Below are positions 8,991 through 18,044 of a DNA stretch of 64,000 nt, piece by piece. The position numbers and the translations under genes are program-made. The DNA is taken from assembly GCA_963763325.1 (NCBI GenBank), contig CAVXOL010000024.1, positions 1-64,000 of the forward strand, given 5' to 3'. Numbering within the stretch: position 1 is the stretch's first letter; each line of letters starts with the position of its first letter. The notes under the pieces were generated by a model that saw nothing but the letters and a program-made list of their open reading frames with translations, ran no database searches and was not told where the DNA came from. The DNA comes from JBBECJ01 sp963763325. Lineage in GTDB: Bacteria; Chloroflexota; Chloroflexia; Thermomicrobiales; CFX8.

Positions 8991-8995
8991 CGATG
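8981..8995. other. Probable chimeric junction between two genomes
   Basis: Left of this point the plus-strand frame encodes an actinobacterial-type Ig-like repeat. Right of it the minus-strand frame encodes RibF up to GNFDGVHR. The next RibF residues should be GH, but PL and then a stop follow, so the minus-strand homology ends at about 8990-8992. Both genes are therefore cut at the same place, and gene content changes completely across it. An assembly join, or recombination at a few bases of shared sequence, would produce this; the sequence alone does not distinguish them. Confidence 0.7.
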
Positions 8996-9085
8996 GACGC
9001 CGTCAAAATTTCCGATCGTCATCACGTGCGGAACGCGCGAGACCCGTTCCAGGCTCGCAACAGCACTGGCTGGCACGTCCGTCAC
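8990..9085 (-). pseudogene. ribF: Riboflavin kinase/FAD synthetase N-terminal fragment
   Basis: Only the first 32 residues remain. The GTG start at 9085 shares bases with the truB stop codon (GTGA overlap, stop at 9082-9084), which signals translational coupling. The fragment ends VMTIGNFDGVHR, the hallmark nucleotide-binding loop of the FMN adenylyltransferase domain of bifunctional RibF, which makes FMN and FAD from riboflavin. The expected next residues (GH and onward) are absent because a different genome begins. Position directly after truB is the usual one for ribF in many bacteria. The gene is cut by the junction rather than decayed. Confidence 0.75.
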
Positions 9086-10024
9086 AGTTCTTCCCTCTCG
9101 CTCGCTCCTTCGGGAGGCATTACCAGCGTCGGTTTCAGCCAATTGTTTTCGGTCCACGTTCCGACGCCGATGAAGCGTCCGTCGCCTGCGTATACGCGGA
9201 CAGTAGCGCCGTCCAATGCTGCGGAAGATGAAAGTTGGACCGATCTGCCATGATACCACGCGTCTCGATCGTGGTCGCCGAGGAGCGCGACCGGCAGGCT
9301 GGATAGCGCCGCGTCCGGATGAATCGCGATCTGGGACCATTCATCGCGGAGGTTTCGCTCAGCAAGTTCATCGAGCGTCCATGCGTCCGCGAGGCAGAAT
9401 CCACCATTGTTGGTGCGGCGCAGTCCGTGACAATACGCCTCGGTGCCGAGCGCGGCGCCGAGGTCGCGCGCGATGGATCGGATGTATGTTCCCTTGCCGC
9501 ACCTGATTTCGAGAACGAGGTCTGGTGGCTCGTAGCAGAAGATTTCGATTGAGTGAATCGACACGGTACGCGTCGGCACGTCGACATGCTGACCGGCGCG
9601 TGCCAGTTCATACAGCTTTCGCCCGCCGACCTTGATTGCAGAGTAGGCTGGCGGGACCTGCTCGACATCGCCAATGAATGATGCGACTGGCGGCGGCAAC
9701 TTCATCGATGCCTGGCCAATCGTCTCGGTCACCGGTCTCGTTCAGGACGCCGTCAACGTCTGCGGTATCGGTTGACGCGCCAAGGATGACGTGCGCTCGA
9801 TAGCCCTTCTGGCTGTCCTGGACGTGTTGGAGCATTCGTGTGGCGCGGCCGACTGCGACGACGAGAACGCCGGTCGCGAACGGATCGAGCGTCCCGCCGT
9901 GGCCGACCCGCTTCATGCCCACCAGCCGCCGAACGCGTCCGACGACGTCGTGTGACGTCATCCCTGCTGGCTTGTCGATGACCAGCAGGCCATTCAGGTC
10001 AGGAAGCTTAGTCTGGCTCATCAC
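9082..10024 (-). pseudogene. truB: tRNA pseudouridine(55) synthase, frameshifted
   Basis: Makes pseudouridine 55 in the T-loop of tRNAs. The N-terminal part (10024 to about 9695) contains GLLVIDKPAGMTSHDVV and the catalytic block GHGGTLDPFATGVL, whose aspartate is the nucleophile. The C-terminal part in the next frame (to 9082) starts near FIGDVEQVPPAYSAIKVGG and includes KGTYIRSIARDLG. The frame changes inside a GGCGGCGG repeat at about 9689-9697. Joined, the length is about 310 residues, normal for bacterial TruB including a C-terminal PUA-like region. It overlaps the upstream nrnA stop by about 15 bases and the downstream ribF start by 3. A single indel error is likely. Confidence 0.85.
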
Positions 10025-11099
10025 CGCTGTAGGAGGCTCCTGTCATGTCCCCGCGCGGACCGAGCCTGCTGGCGATCTCGTTCAGGAAGCGTTCGCGGAA
10101 TTCATCGCCTGCTTCAAGCCGGGCGCCGGCTGCTCGTGGGTGCCCGCCGCCGCCGAACAGTCCAAGCAACCTCGCGACATCGACATCGTCTGCAATCGAA
10201 CGCATGCTCACACGCCATCCCCAGGACTCGTGATACAACAGCGCGGATGCACGCGCGCCGATCGTTCCGGCCAGGAAGTTGACGATGCCTTCCGCCTCGG
10301 TCCGGTCGGCCCCGCTCCGCTCAAGCATCTCCGTATCGATCTGCGTCCAGATCAGCGCTCCGCGCCATTGTGCGCGCTGTAATGCTTCGCCCCAAAGACA
10401 GATTGTGGAATAAGGTTTGAGCCGAAAGAGCGCGTCGACGATCGAGTCCAAATCGGCTCCGGCTTCAATCAGCTCGGCGGCCGTCCTCATCGAGGCTGGG
10501 GTCGTGCTTGGCGTCCTCAGTCCCAGTGTGTCACCGTAAATGCCCGCCAGCAACGTTGTCGCGCAGTCGGAATCCATCTCAACGCCAAGCTCATCGAACA
10601 ACCCAACAATAATCTCAGCCGTGCTCGCAGACTCTGGAACGACCAGGTTCAGCGTACCGGCGCGTTGGTTGGTGATGTGATGATCGATGTTCACGATCGC
10701 TCTTTTACGCTCGAATTCACCAGTAAGCCGGTAGAAGAGTGGGCCGAGCCGGGACGGGTCCGAGCAATCAACGAGGATCATCAGATCTGCGTTTCGAACG
10801 GCATCGTCGTCACTGCGTTTGAGTTCGAGAGCACCATCAAGGAATTCCAGGTTCGATGGTAATGCCGCGTCTCCGGATGCGACCAGTGTCGGCTCGATAC
10901 CCAGGCTTCGGACCAGCGTCCGCATCCCCAGTGTTGAGGCAACAGCGTCCGCATCCGGGTTCGCGTGAGACAGAATGACAATCGATTGAGCGCCGAGTAC
11001 GAGGTCCCGCAGCTTGTGCGCAGCGGCCGGAATGCTATGAACCGATTCATGGCCGTGAGACGCTGGTTCCGGATCTTCGCGCTGGAACGAGTCGATCAA
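10008..11099 (-). CDS. nrnA: Bifunctional oligoribonuclease / pAp phosphatase, DHH family
   Basis: DHH-DHHA1 phosphoesterase that degrades short RNA oligomers (nanoRNA) and, in studied relatives, dephosphorylates pAp. The DHH domain contains SHANPDADAVAST (motif I), ILVDCSDPSRLG (motif II) and the signature NIDHHITN (motif III). The C-terminal DHHA1 domain carries the glycine-rich substrate loop GLFGGGGHPRAAGARL. Length of 363 residues is slightly above the typical 320 because of an N-terminal extension. The start appears to be TTG at 11099, overlapping the rbfA stop (TTGA). Placement between rbfA and truB is common in Gram-positive-like and Chloroflexota operons. Confidence 0.87.
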   Translation of the reverse strand: MIDSFQREDPEPASHGHESVHSIPAAAHKLRDLVLGAQSIVILSHANPDADAVASTLGMRTLVRSLGIEPTLVASGDAALPSNLEFLDGALELKRSDDDAVRNADLMILVDCSDPSRLGPLFYRLTGEFERKRAIVNIDHHITNQRAGTLNLVVPESASTAEIIVGLFDELGVEMDSDCATTLLAGIYGDTLGLRTPSTTPASMRTAAELIEAGADLDSIVDALFRLKPYSTICLWGEALQRAQWRGALIWTQIDTEMLERSGADRTEAEGIVNFLAGTIGARASALLYHESWGWRVSMRSIADDVDVARLLGLFGGGGHPRAAGARLEAGDEFRERFLNEIASRLGPRGDMTGASYSGDEPD

Positions 11100-11488
11100 G
11101 CGGGATTCCCTTCGTCGGTTGCGGGCTTCGCAGGATCCGCCCGTAGCTCAGGCTCCAGATCGCGCAGAATCCTGGCGACGTTCTCCGCGTGCTCCATCGA
11201 GCGATCGAGCCTGAACGATACATCAGGGATGACCCGCATTCGTAGTCGCGGCGCGAGTTGTCGGCGGATGAACCCGCTCGCATTATTCAAAGCCACCAGC
11301 GACGAGGCACGCTCTTCTTCGGTGCCCATCACACTGATGAACATCCGAGCGTATTTCAGGTCGGGACTCAGCTCGACGCGCGTGATGCTGACAAATCCGA
11401 GTCGGGGATCGCTCATCTCGCGTTGGATGATTTCGCTGACCTCGTCACGTAACAGGTCTCCGACCTTCTCGCGCCGCCGTCCGCTCAT
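11096..11488 (-). CDS. rbfA: 30S ribosome-binding factor A
   Basis: Late 16S rRNA maturation factor with a KH-like fold that binds the 30S neck. The 130-residue protein has the family pattern: basic N-terminus with REKVGDLLRDEVSEII, strand segment LGFVSITRVELSPDLKYARMF, the segment ALNNASGFIRRQLAPRLRMRVIPDVSF, and an acidic C-terminal tail. The start ATG at 11488 follows AAGGGGAAGAC. It is located 80 bases downstream of infB and overlaps nrnA by four bases, matching the widespread nusA-infB-rbfA-truB arrangement. Confidence 0.9.
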   Translation of the reverse strand: MSGRRREKVGDLLRDEVSEIIQREMSDPRLGFVSITRVELSPDLKYARMFISVMGTEEERASSLVALNNASGFIRRQLAPRLRMRVIPDVSFRLDRSMEHAENVARILRDLEPELRADPAKPATDEGNPA

Positions 11489-11568
11489 GTCTTCCCCTTC
11501 TTGTCACGATATGCCGAGGCGACAGTCGCGAGACTGCCGCCTTGAAGGAGCCTGGTTCGCTGACTCGC

Positions 11569-13490
11569 TTACGCGGTTCGAGCGATCTCCTCGACATGAT
11601 AGAACTCGATCTGGTCGCCAGTCTGGTACTCGTTGAAATTGTCCAGGATCGCGCCGCACTCGTAGCCGGCCTGCACCTCGCGCGCGTCATCCTTGAAGCG
11701 CTTGAGTGAACCGATCGTCGTATCCGTCATGACGGCGCCGTTTCGCAGCACCCGTGCGCGGGAGTTCCGGACGGCCTTACCGTCGAGCACGTAAAGACCA
11801 GCGACAACGTCACGGTTCGGCAGCCGGAACATGTCGCGCACCTCAGCGTAACCGTCGGTGACCTCGCGCTTCTCCGGTTCCAGCAATCCGGACATCGCAA
11901 GCTTGATGTCGTCGACCAGATGATAGATGACATCGTAGAACCGAATATCGATGTTGGAGGTGTCCGCGGCGCGCTTGGCGGCCGCGTCCGGCCGGACGTT
12001 GAAGCCGATGATGATCGCGCCTGAAGCAGACGCCAGGTTGACGTCCGACTCGTTGATCGCGCCTGTCCCGGAATGGACGATCGTTAGCGAGACCGAGTTC
12101 GCCTCATCGTTGATCTTCGCTACCGAGCCGAGGACCGCGCCAAGCGATCCCTGGACATCTGCCTTGAGGATGATCGGTAGCCCCTTCGTGCCGCCTTCCT
12201 GCATCTGGCCGTAGATGTCGTCGAGCTTGACGACGCGCGACTCAGAGAAGGCTTCGGCGACGCTGCTGGAGCGTTCGCTGCTCGGCCAGCGCGCGGGCAG
12301 TCTTTTCGTCCTCCGCGACCTGGAACGTGTCGCCCGCCTGCGGCAACTCGAACAGGCCGAGAATCTCGACCGGAGTCGATGGCTCAGCCTTGCGGAGCTT
12401 GCGCCCGCGATCGTCGTTCATCGCGCGGATTCGGCCCTAGGTCGCCGCCGGCAACGATGACGTCACGCGGCTTGAGTGTGCCGGACTGAACCAGCATTGA
12501 CGCGGTTACGCCGCGCGAGCGGTCGATCTTGGCTTCGATGACGACACCCACCGCAGGCTTGTGCACATTGGCCCGCAGATCAGCGATGTCGGCGACAAGC
12601 AGGATGACTTCAAGCAGGTCGTCAATTCCCAGCTTCTCTCGGGCCGAGATCTCAACGACCGGCATTTCGCCGCCATACTCTTCGGGCATGACGCCTGCTT
12701 CGGAAAGTTGCTGCTTGACGCGGTCCGGATTCGCCGCTTCCAGGTCGATCTTGTTCATCGCGACGACGATTGGGACGTTCGCCGCCTTGGCGTGGGCAAT
12801 CGCCTCTCGCGTTTGTGGCATGACCCCGTCGTCAGCGGCAACGACAAGAATCGCGATGTCCGTCACCTGAGCGCCGCGGGCACGCATCGCCGTAAATGCC
12901 TCGTGACCCGGTGTGTCGAGGAAGGTGATCTTTCGTCCCTGGACCTCGACCTGATAGGCACCAATGTGCTGGGTGATGCCGCCGGCTTCACCTTCAGCCA
13001 CCTTCGTCTCGCGGATCGCGTCGAGCAGTTTGGTCTTGCCGTGGTCGACGTGGCCCATGATCGTGACGACCGGCGGGCGCGGAGTTGCCTCCGGATCGGT
13101 AAGTCCTTCGCCGCGGCGGCTCTCGATCTCTTCCGACGCCTGCTGGACGACCTCAGGCACGTGCTCTTCGACCTCGATCTCGAAACTCTGAGCAACGGCT
13201 GACGCAGTGTCAAAGTCAACTTGCTGGTTGATCGTCGCCATGATGCCCTGGTTCATGAGCGCCTTAATCACGTCGATCGGCGTCACAAACAGCGCATCGG
13301 CGAGCTCCGCCACCGACATGACGGAACCAAGCGTCACTGGCCCGACCGGCCGCTGAATCGTCGCGGTCATGCCGGCTCGGCTGCGAGGCCCGCCCTCTGT
13401 ACGAGGTCCGCCACCACGGCGGCCACCACCCGGACGCCGATTTCGATTCGAACCGCCACCACCACCGGGCCTGCGAAACTGTCCACTCAT
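11569..13490 (-). pseudogene. infB: Translation initiation factor IF-2, two frameshifts
   Basis: GTPase that places initiator tRNA on the 30S subunit. A short glycine/arginine-rich N-terminus is followed by the IF2N helix domain and the G domain with G1 GHVDHGKT, G3 DTPGHEAF and G4 NKID. The frame changes near 12430 in a GGG run (after VIVAGGDLG, resuming RIRAMNDDRG) and again near 12270 (after ARALAEQR, resuming VVKLDDIYG). Domains C1 and C2 follow, with IILKADVQGS and GLYVLDGKAVRN, to the stop at 11569. Total length is about 640 residues, a short-N-terminus IF2. The start at 13490 has GGAGGAGAGC upstream. An essential gene with two one-base breaks points to sequence error. Confidence 0.88.
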
Positions 13491-13554
13491 AAGATGCTCT
13501 CCTCCATACCATCCGTGGTCCCGTCGATTGGGACGTTATTGCCAGAACGGGATC

Positions 13555-13911
13555 TCACGTCGTTGTCGTCTCGTCAGGCGGGAAATGGGAACTTGCGTAC
13601 TCTCGCAGCATCGCTCGCGTTTCTGCGTCAATTTCGACCTTCAGCGCGCGTTCGATCACATTCGAGTCAGCTGCCTTGTACCAGCACGAACGCCGACGAC
13701 ACAGGTAGGCGCCGCGTCCGTTCTTCTTTCCTGTTGGGTCGACCTCAACTCCGCCCTCAGGCGTCCGGACAAGACGCACATAGGTGCGCTTGGCGTCGTG
13801 CTCGCGGCAGGCGACGCACATCCGTTGCGGCACATGCCTGGGCCGGGGGCCGCGCTTTGGCTTCGATGTCGTGGGCGCTGAACCGCCGCTCATGCTTGCG
13901 CCCTCGGTCAT
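13555..13911 (-). CDS. rnpM: RNase P modulator RnpM (YlxR family, DUF448)
   Basis: Small RNA-binding protein of the YlxR fold; the Bacillus member was reported to bind and modulate RNase P. The family signature is visible: RMCVACREHDAKRTYVRLVRTPEGGV with an invariant CxxCR, then DPTGKKNGRGAYLCRRRSCW and a C-terminal helix with ALKVEIDAE. The N-terminal 25 residues are a basic, disordered extension. It starts at 13911, overlapping the nusA stop by an ATGA, and lies upstream of infB, the standard position in many Gram-positive-type operons. Confidence 0.88.
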   Translation of the reverse strand: MTEGASMSGGSAPTTSKPKRGPRPRHVPQRMCVACREHDAKRTYVRLVRTPEGGVEVDPTGKKNGRGAYLCRRRSCWYKAADSNVIERALKVEIDAETRAMLREYASSHFPPDETTTT

Positions 13912-15242
13912 TCGCTGCCCGCCGCGACATCGTCGTACAGCGGCAACTCTGCACCACTTTCAAAGTCGAAGCGCGCGCGCAGGTCACGGGCGTAGTACAC
14001 GCTGACCTTGCCGTCGACCACCTCGACGTCGATGCTCATGCCGACCAGATCCTGTTCCAGAGGACCAAATTCACGATCGCGAACCGAGAACGTGCCGTCC
14101 ACTCGCACCAGGCGAGGCTGACGACCTAGCAGCATGAAGTCTTCCGGCCCAACGCCCGAAAGCGCAGCTCGCGCCTCGGAAAGCAGATCCCGGTCACCGT
14201 CCTTGAGCGATTCCGGATCCTTGACATCAATCCGCCAGCCCGTCAACTTGTACGCCAGACGGGCGTTCTGACCGTCCTTGCCGATCGCGAGCGACATCTG
14301 GTCGCTCGGCACAATCACCCGCGCAACCTTGTCTTCCTCATTCAAGCCGACGCTGATCGGCTTTGCCGGAGAAAGCGCGTTCGAGATGAATGTCGTCGTC
14401 TCTGACGACCATTCGATGACGTCGATCTTCTCGCCCATCAGCTCGTTGACGATGTTCTGGATACGGACGCCCCGGATACCGACGCAGGAGCCGACCGGGT
14501 CAACTTTCTCCTGCCGTGCGGCGACGGCGACCTTGCTACGCAGCCCAGGCTCACGCGCGATGGCCATTATCTCGACCGCTCCCGAGAAGATCTCAGGCAC
14601 TTCGAGTTCGAACAGCCGTTTGACCAGATTGACGTTTGTCCGGCTGACGATCAGTTGGGGGCCACGAGGGTCCTTGTTGACATCGACCAGGTAGACCTTC
14701 AGCCGCTGTCCGGGCCGGTAGCGTTCGTTCGGCACTTGCTCACGTACCGGCATGACGGCTTCGGCCTTGCCGAGCTCGACAATCACCGCCCGCGAATCGG
14801 CGCGCTGGATGACGCCGTTGAGCACCTCTCCAACCCGGTCGGCGAACTCGTCGTAGACACTATCGCGCTCAAAGTCGCGAATGCGCTGGAGAACGACCTG
14901 CTTCGCAGTCTGGGCCGCGATCCGTCCGAAATCCTTCGGAGTCCGGTCGCGGCGATACTGCTTGCCGATGTAGGCATCCGGATCGAACGCGCGGGCCTCT
15001 TCAAGCGACAGCTGCCAGCTTGGGTCAACGACTTCTTCGGCAACGATGTGGTTGACGAAGATGCGAACTCCGCCGGTTGCCGGATCGATCTCAACGTCGA
15101 TATTGTCTTCGGTTTCCGATGCGCCAACGGTCTTTCGATACACGGTCTTCAACGCGTGCTCGACTGACGACATGACGGCATCCCGTGGGATTCCACGCTC
15201 GGCGGCAATCTGGGTGATTGCCATGTAGAAATCACTCTTCAT
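13908..15242 (-). CDS. nusA: Transcription termination/antitermination factor NusA
   Basis: RNA polymerase-binding factor controlling pausing, termination and antitermination. Order of domains: N-terminal RNAP-binding domain (residues 1-130, MKSDFYMAITQIAAERGI), S1 domain (about 135-205, with GVIQRADSRAVIVELGKAEAVMP split over strands), KH1 (GLRSKVAVAA...GSCVGIRGVRIQNI) and KH2 (LAIGKDGQNARLAYKLTG). A C-terminal extension of about 80 residues follows. The start ATG at 15242 is preceded by AAGGAGGT. It is the first gene of the minus-strand operon. No rimP-like frame is found upstream, where the operon promoter region lies instead. Complete and unbroken. Confidence 0.92.
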   Translation of the reverse strand: MKSDFYMAITQIAAERGIPRDAVMSSVEHALKTVYRKTVGASETEDNIDVEIDPATGGVRIFVNHIVAEEVVDPSWQLSLEEARAFDPDAYIGKQYRRDRTPKDFGRIAAQTAKQVVLQRIRDFERDSVYDEFADRVGEVLNGVIQRADSRAVIVELGKAEAVMPVREQVPNERYRPGQRLKVYLVDVNKDPRGPQLIVSRTNVNLVKRLFELEVPEIFSGAVEIMAIAREPGLRSKVAVAARQEKVDPVGSCVGIRGVRIQNIVNELMGEKIDVIEWSSETTTFISNALSPAKPISVGLNEEDKVARVIVPSDQMSLAIGKDGQNARLAYKLTGWRIDVKDPESLKDGDRDLLSEARAALSGVGPEDFMLLGRQPRLVRVDGTFSVRDREFGPLEQDLVGMSIDVEVVDGKVSVYYARDLRARFDFESGAELPLYDDVAAGSE

Positions 15243-15430
15243 CGTTGTTCTGTACCTCCTTGGAACTCAGGACGTGGAGGTGTCCGCTGACGATTGACGG
15301 CGCATCGGGGACGCTGGCCAATTGGCCGCGAGGCACGTGACGCCCGTCAGCATGGAGACGGTGCCCGGACAACAAACGAAGTGGGCGGTGCCCACTTCGG
15401 AATCTCGGGCATGATCAGTTCCACTTCGAA

Positions 15431-15439
15431 AGTATACCA
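15431..15439 (-). promoter_or_regulatory. Extended -10 promoter candidate for the nusA operon
   Basis: On the minus strand the sequence reads TGGTATACT, an extended -10 (TGn plus TATACT), about 190 bases upstream of nusA. The hexamer 17 bases further upstream (CTTCGA) matches the -35 consensus poorly, as is usual for extended -10 promoters. The long leader to nusA contains no recognised riboswitch, but a GTGGGCGGTGCCCAC inverted repeat lies at about 15380-15394, which could form a leader hairpin. Confidence 0.45.
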
Positions 15440-15503
15440 GAGTGTGGCACGCTTCGAAGATAGATTCGACCAGCGTCAGAGCAGATTTCCGGCTGTGACT
15501 GCA

Positions 15504-15512
15504 TGCTATACT
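15504..15512 (+). promoter_or_regulatory. Extended -10 promoter candidate for yvcK
   Basis: The plus strand reads TGCTATACT, an extended -10, about 44 bases upstream of the yvcK start codon. The predicted transcription start near 15519 leaves a short leader with GGAGAGGCAG as ribosome binding site. The divergent nusA promoter lies about 70 bases away, so the two operons are read back to back from one intergenic region. Confidence 0.5.
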
Positions 15513-15555
15513 GGCCGCGCCAGAAACGCGGCGCGGAGAGGCAGTAAACTCGAGC

Positions 15556-16968
15556 ATGAAGCTCAAAACGTGGCTCCGTCCGGGAATGCTGGTTAAGCGG
15601 TGGATTCTCCTCCTCCTTGCCGGCCTCATTTCCACAAGCCTCGCGATGGCGATGGGCCTCGCCTACATCTACCGTAACTTCGAGTTCCCAAGTGCCACGA
15701 CAGGAATCATCCAGGCGCTTACCCTTCAGTTTATTCCTCACCCGTGGCGCGAAATCCTCGTCCTGATTGTCGGCCTCGCTGTCACCATCTACGGATTTCT
15801 GCAGCTCTCCCGCTCGCTGCTCAGCCCGTTCCTCGACCAGCGCAGCGGTGGCCAGGGACTCGCTGACATCATCGCCACCCACCGATTTGGCTCAATCGAG
15901 CCGGAACTGCGGATCGTCACGATCGGCGGCGGAACTGGTCTCTCGACGTTGCTACGTGGCCTCAAGCAGTACAACGTTGCAATCACTGCGATCGTCACGG
16001 TTGGCGACGATGGCGGATCGACCGGTCGGCTGAGGACCGAGTTCAACGTTCCAGCGCCCGGCGATATCCGCAACTGCCTGGTTGCGCTGGCTGATTCTGA
16101 GACGCTGGTCAGCGACCTGTTCCAGTACCGCTTCGAAGCGGAGGAGTCGGGACTCCACGGTCACTCGTTCGGCAATCTCTTCATCACTGCGATGACGAAG
16201 GTAGCCGGTAGTTTCGAGCAAGCGGTCATCGAGTCGTCGAAGGTCCTCAACATTCGCGGCGCAGTTTTCCCATCCTCACTGGAGGACATCACCGTCAACG
16301 CCGAGATGGAAGATGGCAGCGTCGTCAGCGGCGAGTCGAACATCCCGCGCGCTCGCAAGCGCGTGAAACGCTGCTTCATCGAGCCTGGCCACGCCGAGGC
16401 GTATGACCCCGCAATTGTTGCGATTCTGTCGGCCGATCTGATCGTTCTCGGTCCGGGCAGCCTCTATACGTCGGTCATCCCCAACCTGTTGGTCGAGGGG
16501 ATTGCCCACGCACTGCGCTTCGCACCCGGAGAGCGGGTCTACGTCTGCAACGTCGCGACTCAGCCGGGTGAAACCGACGATTACGCGGTGATTGACCATC
16601 TACGGGCACTGGCGGACCACGCCGGCGGGCTGCCGGTTGACCGCGTGCTCATTAACTCGAACCTGGAACCCGCCGAACGAGGTATTAAACCTGAGTGGCA
16701 CGTCAGCGCCGTTGAGCTCGACGGGCTGCACGAGTTCGATGGCGATATTGCCCTCGACCAGCGAGACATCGTCAATCCTGAGTTTCCGTTGCGACACGAT
16801 CCGCAGCGGCTCTCTGAAGCATTGATCGCAATCGGCCGCGAACACCGGCTAAAGCTGATTGCAGCTCCGCACGGCACCTCAGGAACACGTGCTACCGATG
16901 AGCGTCGTCGTGTCCAATCGGCACGCGGCACGCGAATTCCGGTGGAAACCGGGAGTGGATCCGATTAG
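15556..16968 (+). CDS. yvcK: Gluconeogenesis factor YvcK/CofD-like, membrane-anchored
   Basis: Member of the YvcK/YbhK family related to CofD 2-phospho-L-lactate transferase. In Bacillus it is needed for growth on gluconeogenic substrates and binds UDP-sugars. The core (residues about 118-430) starts RIVTIGGGTGLSTLLRGLK and has TVGDDGGSTGRLR, PGDIRNCLVALAD and LGPGSLYTSVIPNLL, the conserved ligand-binding loops. The extra N-terminal 115 residues contain two membrane helices (ILLLLAGLISTSLAMAMGL; ILVLIVGLAVTIYGFLQL), making the protein 470 residues against roughly 320 for the soluble form. It starts at 15556 and is followed 41 bases later by gap, so it leads a glycolytic gene cluster. Confidence 0.9.
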   Translation: MKLKTWLRPGMLVKRWILLLLAGLISTSLAMAMGLAYIYRNFEFPSATTGIIQALTLQFIPHPWREILVLIVGLAVTIYGFLQLSRSLLSPFLDQRSGGQGLADIIATHRFGSIEPELRIVTIGGGTGLSTLLRGLKQYNVAITAIVTVGDDGGSTGRLRTEFNVPAPGDIRNCLVALADSETLVSDLFQYRFEAEESGLHGHSFGNLFITAMTKVAGSFEQAVIESSKVLNIRGAVFPSSLEDITVNAEMEDGSVVSGESNIPRARKRVKRCFIEPGHAEAYDPAIVAILSADLIVLGPGSLYTSVIPNLLVEGIAHALRFAPGERVYVCNVATQPGETDDYAVIDHLRALADHAGGLPVDRVLINSNLEPAERGIKPEWHVSAVELDGLHEFDGDIALDQRDIVNPEFPLRHDPQRLSEALIAIGREHRLKLIAAPHGTSGTRATDERRRVQSARGTRIPVETGSGSD

Positions 16969-17009
16969 TATCGGGCCAGATAGACGTTTGTGGCAGGAGG
17001 AGGGAACCA

Positions 17010-18023
17010 GTGGCAGCCAGAATCGGTATCAACGGGTTCGGCCGGATCGGGCGTCAGGTCTTCAAGGCGATCTACGAGCTTCACGGCGATGAGCTGGAGA
17101 TCGTCGCTGCGAATGACCTCGGCGACCCACACACGATGGCGCATCTCCTGAAGTATGACTCGACCTACGGTCAATTTGAGGGCGATATCGAGGTAACGGA
17201 CACAGGCATCCTGGTCAACGGTCACGAGCTGAAACTGCTCGCTGAGCGCGATCCGGGTAAGCTCCCGTGGGGTGACCTTGGCGTTGACATCGTGATTGAG
17301 TCGACCGGTTTCTTCACCGACGCGACCAAAGCGAAGGCGCATCGCGACGCTGGCGCGAAGAAAGTCATCATCTCGGCCCCTGCAAACAATGAGGATATTA
17401 CGATCGTCCTCGGTGTCAACGACGACAAGTACGATCCCGACCTGCACCACATTGTCTCGAACGCATCCTGCACGACCAATTGTCTCGCGCCGGTTGCCAA
17501 GGTGCTGCACCAGCACTTCGGCATCAGCAACGCCTTGATGACGACCGTCCACTCCTACACCAACGACCAGATCATTCTCGACAGCCCGCACAAGGACCTT
17601 CGTCGGGCGCGAAGTGCCGCCATCAACATCATCCCGACGACGACCGGCGCCGCTCGGGCAGTCGCGCTCGTCATGCCGGAGTTGAAGGGTAAGTTCGATG
17701 GCTTCGCCCTGCGAGTCCCGACGCCAACGGTGTCGATCATCGATCTGGTCTGCCAGTTCGAGAACGACGTTACCGTCGAATCGATCAATGCCGCCTTCAG
17801 GAGTGAGTCGGAAGGCGCGCTGGAGGACTATCTCGGATACTCTGAAGAGCCTCTCGTATCGACGGACTATGAGGGTACTGAGTATTCGGCAGTCGTCGAT
17901 GCGCTCTCGACAATGGTCAGCGGCCCACGAATGGGCAAAGTCGTCGCCTGGTACGACAACGAGTGGGGCTACTCGTGCCGCGTCGCTGACCTGGCAGCTC
18001 TAATGGCTGCTCAGGGACTGTAG
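17010..18023 (+). CDS. gap: Glyceraldehyde-3-phosphate dehydrogenase, type I
   Basis: Interconverts glyceraldehyde 3-phosphate and 1,3-bisphosphoglycerate. NAD-binding Rossmann motif GINGFGRIGRQVF at residues 5-17. The catalytic cysteine is in SNASCTTNCLAPV around residue 155, with the partner histidine later in the domain (TTVHSYTNDQ). Length 337 residues matches the family. The GTG start at 17010 is supported by AGGAGGGAAC eight bases upstream. It lies after yvcK and before pgk, separated from pgk by a strong hairpin. No sign of truncation. Confidence 0.95.
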   Translation: MAARIGINGFGRIGRQVFKAIYELHGDELEIVAANDLGDPHTMAHLLKYDSTYGQFEGDIEVTDTGILVNGHELKLLAERDPGKLPWGDLGVDIVIESTGFFTDATKAKAHRDAGAKKVIISAPANNEDITIVLGVNDDKYDPDLHHIVSNASCTTNCLAPVAKVLHQHFGISNALMTTVHSYTNDQIILDSPHKDLRRARSAAINIIPTTTGAARAVALVMPELKGKFDGFALRVPTPTVSIIDLVCQFENDVTVESINAAFRSESEGALEDYLGYSEEPLVSTDYEGTEYSAVVDALSTMVSGPRMGKVVAWYDNEWGYSCRVADLAALMAAQGL

Positions 18024-18044
18024 CCGACTCCAGTCAGACTTCTG

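Noticed and set aside
8203..9006. Minus-strand frame opposite the Ig-like protein
   Set aside because: Shadow frame rich in Val, Gly, Glu and Asp repeats, reflecting the reverse complement of repeated strands.
15267..15635. rimP upstream of nusA
   Set aside because: The open frame there has no RimP-like sequence and overlaps the divergent yvcK promoter and start.
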